Shown here piece by piece: positions 28,731 through 38,039 of a stretch of DNA of 40,183 nt. The position numbers and the translations under genes were made by a program. Numbering within the stretch: the first letter of the stretch is position 1; the number at the start of each line of letters is the position of its first letter. The notes below the pieces were generated by a model. That model saw only the letters and a list, made by a program, of their open reading frames with translations, made no database searches and was not told the origin of the DNA. The stretch spans positions 1-40,183 of the forward strand of contig JAMDDR010000053.1 of NCBI GenBank assembly GCA_023488685.1, given 5' to 3'. Source of the DNA: Chloroflexota bacterium. GTDB taxonomy: Bacteria; Chloroflexota; Anaerolineae; J036; Brachytrichaceae.

Positions 28731-29195
28731 TCAGGGATGAGCATTTGGGTCATCTGTCGCCAGCCGCTCAGTAGCAGCAGCCGTCAACAGGCGAGTATCC
28801 GCTGAAACGAACGTAATCACGGGCAATCCGGCAGCTACAAGACGCACATTGCTCTCAAGGGCCGAGGCTAATTGTATCGAGTCGTAGGCGCGCAGCGCGT
28901 AAAGCTCCAAGAGATCCTCTGCTCGTTGAACAATCTGTTGCGTCAAACCAACTACTCTGTATTCTCGACTGGCATGACGGTCAATAAGCAGCCGAGTTGC
29001 GTGGGCAGTTCGCGCGGTGATTGTGGTATCCCGTTTGCGGCGCATTGCACCTGAAACAACTTCAGCCTGCGTGATCTGGGCAATAATAATGATGTTCCCC
29101 GCACTGCGAGTAGTAATTGAACGCACCCAGGTTGTTCCCGCTTCAGCGACATAGCGTTTTACCAAGGCGCTGCTATCAAAGAAATAGTGTGTCAT
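28731..29195 (-). CDS. PIN-domain (VapC-like) toxin
   Basis: YFFDSSALVKRYVAEAGTTWV...LRAYDSIQLASAL...VTFVSADTRLLTAA; overlaps upstream gene by ATGA. Confidence 0.88.
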   Translation of the reverse strand: MTHYFFDSSALVKRYVAEAGTTWVRSITTRSAGNIIIIAQITQAEVVSGAMRRKRDTTITARTAHATRLLIDRHASREYRVVGLTQQIVQRAEDLLELYALRAYDSIQLASALESNVRLVAAGLPVITFVSADTRLLTAAATERLATDDPNAHP

Positions 29196-29461
29196 GGACC
29201 CTCACGTCGTTCTTCGATAATCGTATTGGAAAGCGGTGGCTGTCCTCGAAAACCCTCCTCAATTTCGCGTGCCAGCGCATCTTCATCTATATCCTCGCCA
29301 GTTAGGTCTGGAAGCTCCACGAGTAAATCACTCAGAGCAACGCGCACACGCTCCTCATCCGAGAGGATCACCAGTTGGATTTCTTCACCCTCGGATAAGT
29401 CCACCGAGTCAAGCAGACGAAGCTGTCCTTCACTGTAAACCGCACGTATTGGTTGAGACAC
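29192..29461 (-). CDS. DUF104-type antitoxin
   Basis: QPIRAVYSEGQLRLLDSVDLSEGEEIQLVIL; immediately upstream of the PIN gene. Confidence 0.85.
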   Translation of the reverse strand: MSQPIRAVYSEGQLRLLDSVDLSEGEEIQLVILSDEERVRVALSDLLVELPDLTGEDIDEDALAREIEEGFRGQPPLSNTIIEERREGP

Positions 29462-29545
29462 TACATTTCACCTCCATACTTCTCCTCATTCTAGCAATTT
29501 TCCGTGTCTGAGGCAGTGCCTTCTTCCATTCACGGCATCATGCGC

Positions 29546-30745
29546 TCACAAAGGCCCACTGGGCAGCCGGCCGTCTTTGAATGCAGCTACCTGGTCGGGC
29601 GTGAATGGTGGTTCCCACAGATCCGGCGTCTCCTGGTAGCAGCGGAATAGATCCACGATGAAGTGGAGCCGATCGGGCAGGTCGGCCCAATCGACGGCGC
29701 CCGTCTCGCTGAGGCTGTCGGGGGTGGGATCGACCTGTTTCAGCAAGGCGCGCAGGTCAGGGCTCGTAATCTGCTTGAGCAGTGCGGGAAACTCAGCCCT
29801 CAAATCTTCGCCCAGCCGCAGCCGGACATCGTGCGGCAGGCACAGGACCATCATGTGCTCGGTGAGAAACAAACGCACCTGCCGTCGCACCAGTGTGATC
29901 AGCCGGTTGATGGCCATGTCCAACCGCGTGGGTCGCTTGAGCAAACGCCTGAGCAGCATGCCCGCATAGACCAGCCAGCCGTGATACGGGTAGAGGGTGC
30001 CCAGGAGCCGGCGCGTGTACTGATCGGGATCGATCCACCAGGCTTCGAGCGCCGCGGCGATCTCCGGCTGCAAACGCGTCTGTTCGTGCAACCCGATTTC
30101 GATGTTGGCCAGCAACATGAGCTCGGCCCGCGTCTTGGACTCACGCTCGAAGAAGGCCTGGTAGTAGCGGCTGAAGGCCTGGTGCAGGTAGCGTTGCCCT
30201 TCGGGCGGATCCCCCGGCCGAAAGGCGGCGCAAAAGCGCGCGATGGTATTGGCATCGTAGGTCAAGTCATTGAGACAGGTGAACACGAAGCGCGCGAATT
30301 CGTGGCCAATCTCCGCAAACACCTTCTGATTGCCCCGCGCGACCGCGGCGCTGGCCCGTTCGATGGCGGCGTTGGGGTTCAGCGCTTGCCACACGCTTTG
30401 ATGGATCACCGCCGTATCTTGCTGGATGCCGGCCGGCTGGGCGAACGTGACGACGTTGGCTGCCGCCTGCAGGGTGGCCGGCGTGGTCGTCAAGGTATGT
30501 TCCAACGCCCGTGCGAGGTCCTCCTTGCGAATCGTTTGGCCTGCTTGCCTGGAAGCCCAGGTTGCGAAGGTGCACCAGTTGGCGTGGGTGCCGGTGCGCG
30601 TCGCAAGCGCTGACGACAGTTCGTGATAGCACTGCGTGATCTGCAGGTTGCGCAGGACTGCATCGTCGAGCGTCGCGATGCGATCAACCTCGGTGCTCGA
30701 AGGGAAGTGATCCATACCGGTGATGTGGCTCATCATCCATCTCAA
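29546..30745 (-). CDS. Conserved-looking protein of unknown function, mostly helical
   Basis: Long coherent [45 protein letters not shown]; no family assigned. Confidence 0.7.
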   Translation of the reverse strand: MRWMMSHITGMDHFPSSTEVDRIATLDDAVLRNLQITQCYHELSSALATRTGTHANWCTFATWASRQAGQTIRKEDLARALEHTLTTTPATLQAAANVVTFAQPAGIQQDTAVIHQSVWQALNPNAAIERASAAVARGNQKVFAEIGHEFARFVFTCLNDLTYDANTIARFCAAFRPGDPPEGQRYLHQAFSRYYQAFFERESKTRAELMLLANIEIGLHEQTRLQPEIAAALEAWWIDPDQYTRRLLGTLYPYHGWLVYAGMLLRRLLKRPTRLDMAINRLITLVRRQVRLFLTEHMMVLCLPHDVRLRLGEDLRAEFPALLKQITSPDLRALLKQVDPTPDSLSETGAVDWADLPDRLHFIVDLFRCYQETPDLWEPPFTPDQVAAFKDGRLPSGPL

Positions 30746-30827
30746 ACGATGTGTGTGATTGTGCTGAGGTCATTAAGGCTGAACACCGTCACCAGGCGTC
30801 GTTATGCGTGATTGGGTTGAGTGATGG

Positions 30828-31595
30828 GTGGATGGGTGCTTGTTGGTGTTCATTATAACGATAACGTTTTCCTTAAGCCCCACACGGCGCACCGCCGGCA
30901 TCACGTCTTTCTCGCACATACTGCGCTTTATCGCCGTGGCGTTGCTGCGGCTCCTGGCGTTGCTAGCCATCGTGGTATTCGCTCTGCCCGTGGTACTCCT
31001 GCCAGCAGTACTCGACGCGCTCTTCATCACGCACGCGCATCCAGACCATGTGGGCGGATTGAACGCGTGGTGGTCGGACAGTTTTGTGCCGGGCGACCCG
31101 CCACTCGATTTGCAGGGAAAGCGTGTGTACGTTCCAAAGGCGCTCAGCCGCGCAGGCGTCGAGCCGATCATTGTGGCGCAGCCGCAAAAGATCGCGGAGG
31201 GAGTGGCTGCCATCGGGGCGATCGCCTTCTCTGACCTGTTTCCCCTCTCGCTCAAGACGCCGCAGAATGCCGAACAGGTGCTGGCGGTCAACGTCGAGGG
31301 CAAGGGCATTGTCCTCATCATGGGCTGCGGCCACCCGACGGTGGAGCGGATCGTGGCGTGGGCGCAGGCGTTGTTTGACGAGCCGGTCATCGGCCTCGTC
31401 GTCGGCCTGCACTATGAAGGGATGACACAGGAGCAGGTGCAGCCGCACATTGCCTTTGTAAAGGATCTCAAGCCGCAGCTCGTCGCGGTTTCACCTCATG
31501 ACAGCAGCCCTGCGGCGCTGCAGGCGTTTCGGGAAGCCTTCCCCGATGTTTATCAAGAGCTGCAGGTCGGCCGCGCCATCACGATGCTCAAGTAG
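30828..31595 (+). CDS. MBL-fold metallo-hydrolase with TM leader, possibly internally deleted
   Basis: FITHAHPDHVGGLNAWW (HxHxDH) and MGCGHPTVERIV; TM leader LLRLLALLAIVVFALPVVLLPA lies directly before the metal motif. Confidence 0.7.
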   Translation: MDGCLLVFIITITFSLSPTRRTAGITSFSHILRFIAVALLRLLALLAIVVFALPVVLLPAVLDALFITHAHPDHVGGLNAWWSDSFVPGDPPLDLQGKRVYVPKALSRAGVEPIIVAQPQKIAEGVAAIGAIAFSDLFPLSLKTPQNAEQVLAVNVEGKGIVLIMGCGHPTVERIVAWAQALFDEPVIGLVVGLHYEGMTQEQVQPHIAFVKDLKPQLVAVSPHDSSPAALQAFREAFPDVYQELQVGRAITMLK

Positions 31596-32286
31596 TCAGG
31601 CTGATGATCGCTTCCATCTCTGGAGAGGCGAACAGACCACGCCCGTCCGGCTTCCACTCAATAGGATCGACGAACTCCATCTCGTCCAGTCCAACCAGTT
31701 GGAAGCCGCGCGCCTGTAGACCGTCAATGATCGCCGGGAGCGCCTCGATCATTGGGATGGGGCGAGCCAGACGTAACGCATCGTCGTCGGTCTCGCCACC
31801 GTCATGAAGATCGATGATTGAGCCGCCTGCCAACCGCGGATGGTTCAGGGTCGCGTCAATAATGGCCTGCGGATCGGTTTTGTTCCAATCCGCCGGGTTC
31901 ACGTCGGCGTCGATGATCTTCATGTACTTGGACATGGCGACAGGGGAGCTGACGCACGTGAAGAAATTGAAATAATGGGCGCGGAGGAAGCGGGTGGGGC
32001 GTCCTGTCACGTTGCCGATGGCGACTTCAGCGCGATCGAAGTCGCTCACATGGGCATGGTGCGCGTAGCTGTGGTTGCCCACCAAATGTCCATGGCGTAC
32101 GATGCGTTCGAGCGCCTGCGGCCAGCGCTCAGCCCACTTTCCCAGGACAAAGAACGTACCGCGCGCCCCCTTCGCATTCAAGATTTCAATCACCTGGTCC
32201 GTGCGGGGCGGGTTGGGGCCGTCATCGAAGGTCAAGGCAACTTTCATCTGATCACGCCGGGCATGTTCGTAATAGACCAAAGTCAT
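31588..32286 (-). CDS. Polysaccharide deacetylase family protein
   Basis: VALTFDDGPNPPRTDQVIEILNAKGARGTFFVLGKWAERWP...GHLVGNHSYAHH; RBS AAGGAG before ATG at 32286. Confidence 0.92.
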   Translation of the reverse strand: MTLVYYEHARRDQMKVALTFDDGPNPPRTDQVIEILNAKGARGTFFVLGKWAERWPQALERIVRHGHLVGNHSYAHHAHVSDFDRAEVAIGNVTGRPTRFLRAHYFNFFTCVSSPVAMSKYMKIIDADVNPADWNKTDPQAIIDATLNHPRLAGGSIIDLHDGGETDDDALRLARPIPMIEALPAIIDGLQARGFQLVGLDEMEFVDPIEWKPDGRGLFASPEMEAIISLTT

Positions 32287-32298
32287 CGGGCACACTCC

Positions 32299-32437
32299 TT
32301 GCTGTTCAAGAATAACCCCATTGCGCGCGTGTTCCGCTTCCTGGATGAGGAAGCATCACCGGCAGAGAATGCGCTGTTGATCGCCCAGTTGCCGCCGCAG
32401 TTGTTCCTGCAAGCGCTGCCCCAAATGATAAAGAGGA
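32299..32437 (+). pseudogene. Fragment possibly from a lycopene cyclase (CrtY-like)
   Basis: LLFKNNPIARVFRFLDEEASPAENALLIAQLPPQLFLQALPQMIKR between two reverse-strand genes; no start or full domain. Confidence 0.35.
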
Positions 32438-32446
32438 GCGCGTCGC

Positions 32447-33721
32447 TCAATTGGGGAGTGCCTCCAGTGCGTGTTGCGCGTCCTGGTAATTCTGGTTGTA
32501 TCGCAGCGCGGTCTCGAACTCGCGGCGCGCCTCGTCGTCGCGTTTCAAGGCGCGCAGCGCCAGACCTTTGAAGTAGTGCGACTCCTCCAGATCGTCCAAC
32601 ACGTGCAAGGTGGCGTCGGCGAGCGTAATCACTTCGTCATAGCGACCCGCCTGCAGGTAAGCGACGTAAGGGCCGAATTGGTACCACATCATTCGCCATG
32701 GCAAACCGAGCATGCGCGCGTGGTCGAAAGCCGCCGCGGCCTCGGTATACTGCCCAAGGCCATTCAGGCTGGTACCCAGGTTATAGGACGCAAAGACATC
32801 ATTCGGGTTCGCCTGGATCTCGGCCTGGGCGCGTGCCACGGCGTGCGTGTACATCGTCGGGTCGTCGAGATCGTCGCCCACGATGGCGCGCACGATCTCC
32901 TCCTGGTCACCTGGAAAGACGATCAGGTAGAGCCGGTTGAAAGCGCGCCAGTCGGCATCCATCGCCTCGTACGTGATCTTTTGATCCGGGCCGTTATACG
33001 AATCCATGAAGATGAACTGGCTGTCGTCGTAGCCGATCAGCAGTTTGTAGTGGCCCATCCAGCCCTCTTTGCCGCTCGGCGTCACAAATCCCGTCTCGAT
33101 CATCACCGGCAGCCCGTTCGACAGCAGCAGCTTGAGTCGTTCGAGCGTGCCGTTCTCGCGCACCAGCGCGCGCATCCCGATGTTGCCGGCGTACGTGGCG
33201 AGTTCGTGCGGGCTTACGTTCTTATCGTCCGGGTCCGGTTTGGTGAATGTGGCAATCTCTTGCTGCGTGTCGCTACGCCCGTAGTAGCTGAGGTACATCT
33301 TCAGCGTGGTGGGGCCACAGTTGTTCCAGCCCTGTCGCTCGTGCTGGACGCCGCTCAATGCGACGGCGGGCTGGATGGGAATGAGGTTCACGGCAGGCGT
33401 GGGTGAAGGCTGCGGCGTAGCCGTCGCGGCCGGAGTCGCTTGCGCGGTAGTGGGCGCGTTTGCTATTCCCGATTGGGGCGGTGTCAGCGTGGGCGCGGGT
33501 GTCGTCAAGTACGTGATGACGGGAATAAACGGCGTCGGAACGAACTGTGGCTGCGACGGCTGCGGCAGATATTCCGCCACGCGGTGCCGCAGCGATATGA
33601 ACTTTTGCTGAACGTAAGCTGCAACTGGATTTTCGGTCGCCAGGATCGTGCCTGTGAGCAGCAGCACGGCGAGGCTGGCGACCGCGGTGATGGTGAGAGG
33701 TGTGCGTTTCCACCTGAACAT
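32447..33721 (-). CDS. C39-like cysteine peptidase with N-terminal anchor and TPR tail
   Basis: HERQGWNNCGPTTLKMYLSYYG, MGHYKLLIGYDDSQFIFMDSYNG, C-terminal TPR (ASYNLGTSLNGLGQYTEAAAAFDHA; HYFKGLALRALKRDDEARREFETAL). Confidence 0.88.
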   Translation of the reverse strand: MFRWKRTPLTITAVASLAVLLLTGTILATENPVAAYVQQKFISLRHRVAEYLPQPSQPQFVPTPFIPVITYLTTPAPTLTPPQSGIANAPTTAQATPAATATPQPSPTPAVNLIPIQPAVALSGVQHERQGWNNCGPTTLKMYLSYYGRSDTQQEIATFTKPDPDDKNVSPHELATYAGNIGMRALVRENGTLERLKLLLSNGLPVMIETGFVTPSGKEGWMGHYKLLIGYDDSQFIFMDSYNGPDQKITYEAMDADWRAFNRLYLIVFPGDQEEIVRAIVGDDLDDPTMYTHAVARAQAEIQANPNDVFASYNLGTSLNGLGQYTEAAAAFDHARMLGLPWRMMWYQFGPYVAYLQAGRYDEVITLADATLHVLDDLEESHYFKGLALRALKRDDEARREFETALRYNQNYQDAQHALEALPN

Positions 33722-33826
33722 GGATCAAGAGCTGGCTATGGCTTGGTCACCGCAAGCTTAGCCGAGACGAGTTTCTTATCCCTTCCTGAACGGGCGGGCT
33801 GGTTGCTTGTCGCATCGAGAATGCTG

Positions 33827-34132
33827 TTACCAGCGGTCCTGGTTATTGCGCCTGGGGCCGCGGTCGCCGCCGCCGGTGCGAGACGCGGGTGGTTTGGCTT
33901 CGTCCACCTTGATTGTGCGGCCATCGATTTCCTGACCATTGCACATCTTGATGGCTTTCAGCGCGTCGTCGGATGTCTCCATTTCCACAAAGGCGAAACC
34001 GCGCGGCTGGTTGGTCATGCGGTCCATCGGGATGGCGACCGAGCGAATGGCGCCTGCCTTGCCGAACAGCTCGCGCAGCTTGGCCTCGTTCGTGTCATAC
34101 GACAGGTTGCCGACATAGAGTTTGTTGTTCAC
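33827..34132 (-). CDS. RRM-type RNA-binding protein
   Basis: KLYVGNLSYDTNEAKLRELFGKAG (RNP2) and RGFAFVEM (RNP1). Confidence 0.95.
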   Translation of the reverse strand: MNNKLYVGNLSYDTNEAKLRELFGKAGAIRSVAIPMDRMTNQPRGFAFVEMETSDDALKAIKMCNGQEIDGRTIKVDEAKPPASRTGGGDRGPRRNNQDRW

Positions 34133-34448
34133 TGGGATCCTCCTGCGGATCTTATGAGGTTGAATGCGTTACGTGGCGGGATTGCCTACGCAACAAAAGA
34201 GGGTAGGACAACTCGGCCTTGGCGAAGATTCCCGATGGTTCAATCTCATGGAAGGATAGCAGGGGGTAAGCCGAGTAAGAACTGGAAGAACAGACTATCG
34301 GAACGATCATGTTGTGATCACTACTGACTTGTAAACTATATCATACATTGCCTCCACTACTTCGACGGGACTTCTCTCATGGATGAGAGGACATCCCCGC
34401 CGGCCAGCCAGCAGGGCCCAAAAAGTGGTACGTTCCCGTATGACGGGC

Positions 34449-34952
34449 TTACGCCTTCACCGTGATCGGTAGCCAGAACTCACAGTACACGTCGCCATCC
34501 TGTTCGCCGCCACCGGGCGGGTAGACCTCCATTTCGGGCGCGTGCGCGTGGACGAAGCCTGAGGCGGGCAACCACTGAGTGAAAGCGTATATCTCGGACG
34601 CGACCAACGCATTCGGCATCTTGCCCTTGCTCTCGAATACCGCCCACTGGCATGCAGGCACCTGGTAGCGCTCAAGGTCGCCGGGGGCGGCGCCTGAGGG
34701 CAGCTCAATCGCGATCATGTAATAGAACGCCCGGTTCGCCGGGTCCTGTTCGACACAGGAGACGCCGAGCACAGTGCCGTTCGTCTGCGGGCCGGGCTGT
34801 GAACCGCGCAGGTGTTGAAATACCTGGAACAGACCCTCGGCCTGACATTGCCCCCAGAAGCGCCCAAACAGCTCATTGTCCTGGCCAGATATCCAGGTCT
34901 TCCTGCCGGCGACTTCAAAGGCCGGGCGCTCGACGATGCGATGGTTGATCAT
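34449..34952 (-). CDS. GyrI-like/AraC effector-binding domain protein
   Basis: IVERPAFEVAGRKTWISGQ...FWGQCQAEGLFQ...YYMIAIELPSGAAPGDLERYQVPACQWAVFES; RBS AAGGAG before ATG at 34952. Confidence 0.85.
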   Translation of the reverse strand: MINHRIVERPAFEVAGRKTWISGQDNELFGRFWGQCQAEGLFQVFQHLRGSQPGPQTNGTVLGVSCVEQDPANRAFYYMIAIELPSGAAPGDLERYQVPACQWAVFESKGKMPNALVASEIYAFTQWLPASGFVHAHAPEMEVYPPGGGEQDGDVYCEFWLPITVKA

Positions 34953-35075
34953 GTGTTTGACTCCTTGTGTGTACCGGACCTGTACAGATGATAACCCGCG
35001 ATGGACGACACCCAACGCAAACGCGTGACGCGCTTGGATGACTGAAGGCCGGCCGGATCTTTGTGCCCGGTTCGT

Positions 35076-35344
35076 AGGATTTTGGTGGCATTGCCTATGC
35101 AGGGGCGCCGGGGATCAGCAAGGTGGAAGTGGATGATACAGCGTGGGTTGAGGCTCGCTTACGCACGCCGCTGCTCAGCGTGCTGACGTGGGTGCAGTGG
35201 CAGTATGACTGGCCGGCCACACCAGGCGAACATGTCGTGCGCGTGCGCGCCTATGATGGGCAAGGGGTGTTGCAGATCACGGAATCACACCCGGAACATC
35301 TGGATGGCGCGACAGGTGTGTTTAGCTGGGTTTTTAAGGTGTGA
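35076..35344 (+). pseudogene. C-terminal fragment of molybdopterin oxidoreductase (sulfite-oxidase-like dimerisation domain)
   Basis: GGIAYAGAPGISKVEVDDTAWVEARLRTPLLSVLTWVQWQYDWPATPGEHVVRVRAYDGQGVLQ; no catalytic domain upstream. Confidence 0.7.
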
Positions 35345-35390
35345 GGGTTAGGCACAATATAACAGTTGGGCGTTTCACTGGTGAATGAGT

Positions 35391-35550
35391 CGGCGAATGT
35401 GCCGACGAATGGGCACCACCCCCATCGATTCGTGCCGGGCTGCCGACGAGCCGCCGAATGAATTCGTCGTCTGATACGGAAAACCTGCTCAAGCAGGTTC
35501 AACGCGCTTGAGCGCGTTTTGCGTGTCAGCCCGCGAATTCACTCGCGGGC
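35391..35550 (+). repeat. Left 160-bp inverted-repeat arm with three nested hairpins
   Basis: AACCTGCT-ca-AGCAGGTT (35482-35499), AACGCGCT-tg-AGCGCGTT (35501-35518), GCCCGCGA-attcac-TCGCGGGC (35529-35550). Confidence 0.9.
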
Positions 35551-35631
35551 TCTTTGCTCGGCATACAGCGGTGCATGCCGGTTGCTGCCGTCGAACGTGC
35601 CTCACCCCCGCGGGTTCGTGCCGGTTGGCGC

Positions 35632-35735
35632 CGAATGTGCCCCCATTAGTTCGTGCCCGGCTGCCGCCGAATGAATTCGTCGTCTGATACAGAAAACGTG
35701 CTGAAAGCACGTTCAGCACCATGCTCGGCGTGCTT
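35632..35735 (+). repeat. Diverged third copy of the repeat arm
   Basis: cgaatgtgcc...ttcgtgcccggctgccgccgaatgaattcgtcgtctgatacagaaaACGTGCTgaaAGCACGTtcag parallels the left arm. Confidence 0.75.
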
Positions 35736-35856
35736 TGAGCAGACTTACTGTATTGGGCCGCGAACGGATTCGCCGATCTATTCTTAAATCCATTCGCGAA
35801 TCTGCTCTAAAATGCCGAATAACCAACGATTACACAGCATTCATGGAGACACACTG

Positions 35857-36357
35857 ATGTCCTTCTGGCGAACCTACTATCACCTCGTGTGGACGACAAA
35901 AAACCGTGAAACGCTCATCCAGCCCGAAGTGGAGAAACGACTGTACGCCTATATGACTGCCAAGGCGGCCGAACTGGGCGTATACGTCTATGCCATCAAC
36001 GGCACGTCCGATCACATTCACCTGGTCGTGTCCATCCCACCCAAGCACGCTATAGCTGACGTGGTGCAACGGCTGAAAGGCGCCAGTTCGCACGACCTCG
36101 GCACGCAAGGGATCGCCTTTGAATGGCAACGTGGCTACGGCGTACTTACGATGGGCGAGAAGCAACGCCCGGTGGCGGAAGCCTACGTCAATCATCAGAA
36201 AACTCACCATGCGGCGCTGACGACCATTGCTGCGCTGGAGTACTGCGCCGAACTCGACGAAGGGCCACGGGATACCGGCATGACGCCCGCCGTCGTGCCG
36301 GCAATCGTGCATGACACATCCCCATGCTACGACGTAGCAGGTGAATTGCCATTTTGA
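35857..36357 (+). CDS. REP-associated/IS200-like Y1 (HUH) transposase
   Basis: YYHLVWTTKNRETLI, HUH motif SDHIHLVVSIPP, catalytic YxxxQ in AEAYVNHQKTHH. Confidence 0.9.
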   Translation: MSFWRTYYHLVWTTKNRETLIQPEVEKRLYAYMTAKAAELGVYVYAINGTSDHIHLVVSIPPKHAIADVVQRLKGASSHDLGTQGIAFEWQRGYGVLTMGEKQRPVAEAYVNHQKTHHAALTTIAALEYCAELDEGPRDTGMTPAVVPAIVHDTSPCYDVAGELPF

Positions 36358-36381
36358 TCCCCGCGGCGAAGGGGCGAACGG

Positions 36382-36541
36382 GCCCGCGGGTGAATTCGCG
36401 GGCTGACACGCAAAACGCGCTCAAGCGCGTTGAACCTGCTTGAGCAGGTTTTCCGTATCAGACGACGAATTCATTCGGCGGCTCGTCGGCAGCCCGGCAC
36501 GAACCGATGGGGGTGGTGCCCATTCGTCGGCACATTCGCCG
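36382..36541 (-). repeat. Right 160-bp inverted-repeat arm
   Basis: Reverse complement matches the left arm except two substitutions (catcgA/Gttcg and ttcacT/Ccgcggg). Confidence 0.9.
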
Positions 36542-36590
36542 GCCTTGGCGGCTATACTGCCATTATCAGCACCAATAACAGGAGGTCGCC

Positions 36591-37880
36591 ATGAATCGGC
36601 ACGCACTGACTGCAGTGAAGCAAGACCGTTCCTTCCCACAGGTATTGCCCGTGCGGCAACGCGCTGAGGTGATCAACCGTATCCTGGCCCGGCGCCTGGA
36701 GACGGTGTTGCCGGATGCGATGCGGGCTTCCGGTATCGACATGTGGTTGATCCTGTGCCAGGAAGACAACTTCGATCCCGTGTTTACCACCTTGATCCCG
36801 ATGGATACCTGGTGCCCCATTCTGCAGATGCTGGTGTTCTTCGACCGGGGTGGGGAGAAGGGCATCGAGTGCATCAACATCTCCGGCACCAACACCCACG
36901 ATTTGTATGACCGGCCCTATCGCGGCCAGCTTGAGCGCGAGCAATGGCCCCTGCTGTGCCAGATCATCCAGGAACGAGACCCCAAGGTCATCGGCGTCAA
37001 TATCGGTTCCGTCCAGTGGGCCGCGGGCGGACTGACGCACAACCTGTACTCGCAACTGGTGCAGAAGCTGCCGCCGGAGTATGTGACGCGCCTGGTATCG
37101 GCTGAGGCACTGGCGACCCGCTGGCTGACCAATCTTGCAGACGACGAGGTGGCTGTCTACGAGTATGTGGTGCGCCTGGCGCATGCCATCATCGCCGAGT
37201 GCTATAGCGCCCGGGCCATCGTGCCGGGGGTGACCAGCACCCAGGATCTGGAATGGTACTACTGGCAGCGCTGCGCCGACCTGGGCCTTGACCTTGCCTT
37301 CAAGCCGTTCTTCAACATCGTGCGCAGCGAAGCAGCGCAGGCGCGCTATGGCGCTGCCGATCAGATCATCCGGCCCGGCGATCTGATTCACTGCGACGTG
37401 GGGATCAAGTACCTGCGCCTGAACTCGGATCACCAACAGTGGGCCTACGTCTTGCGGGAGGGGGAGACGGATGCTCCCGCGGGTCTGCGCCACCTGATGG
37501 CAGAGGGCACGCGATTGCAGGACATCTTCATGGCCGAGTTCGAGCACGGGCTGGCGGGCAACGAGTTGCTCAAGAAGATTCTGGCGCGTGCGCGGTCAGA
37601 AGGGGTGCCGAATCCGAAGGTCTACTCGCACTCGCTCGGGCTGTTCCTGCACGAGCCGGGGCCGTTGATCGGGCTGCCGTGGGAGCAGGAAGCCTGCCCG
37701 GGGCGCGGCGACGTGAAGCTTGAGTACAACAACAGTTTCACGATGGAGCTGTCGGTCACCGGACCGGTGCCTGAATGGGGCGGGCAGGAAGTGCGCCTTG
37801 GACAGGAAGAGGATGTGGTTTTCACCCGGGAGGGGTGCCGGCTGATCGACACCCGCCAGGTCGATTTTTACCTGGTCTGA
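36591..37880 (+). CDS. M24-family metallopeptidase (Xaa-Pro peptidase-like)
   Basis: ASGIDMWLILCQEDNFDP, IHCDVGIKYLRLNSDHQQWAYV, YSHSLGLFLHEPGPL, FTMELSV. Confidence 0.88.
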   Translation: MNRHALTAVKQDRSFPQVLPVRQRAEVINRILARRLETVLPDAMRASGIDMWLILCQEDNFDPVFTTLIPMDTWCPILQMLVFFDRGGEKGIECINISGTNTHDLYDRPYRGQLEREQWPLLCQIIQERDPKVIGVNIGSVQWAAGGLTHNLYSQLVQKLPPEYVTRLVSAEALATRWLTNLADDEVAVYEYVVRLAHAIIAECYSARAIVPGVTSTQDLEWYYWQRCADLGLDLAFKPFFNIVRSEAAQARYGAADQIIRPGDLIHCDVGIKYLRLNSDHQQWAYVLREGETDAPAGLRHLMAEGTRLQDIFMAEFEHGLAGNELLKKILARARSEGVPNPKVYSHSLGLFLHEPGPLIGLPWEQEACPGRGDVKLEYNNSFTMELSVTGPVPEWGGQEVRLGQEEDVVFTREGCRLIDTRQVDFYLV

Positions 37881-38039
37881 CGCAGGCGCGATATCACAAG
37901 CAGTGAATGCAGGAAAGGCCCGCCCACAGATATCGCCGCTCCTACGCCAAACGCCCTGCTCCGTCCACGAGCACGTATCAAGCGGTTGGCGACTCAACCT
38001 TACTCACAGCAGTTGCCTTGAGAGAGCAGGGATACACAG

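Larger units (their letters stand above)
35391..36541. mobile_element. RAYT/Y1-transposase element bounded by 160-bp inverted repeats
   Basis: 35391-35550 and the reverse complement of 36382-36541 differ at only 2 of 160 positions by my reading; transposase lies between. Confidence 0.85.

Noticed and set aside
29663-30613. 316-aa + strand ORF
   Set aside because: Antisense of the 399-aa protein; G/Q/R/H-rich shadow composition.
32471-33406. 311-aa + strand ORF
   Set aside because: Antisense to the C39-like peptidase with clear catalytic motifs.
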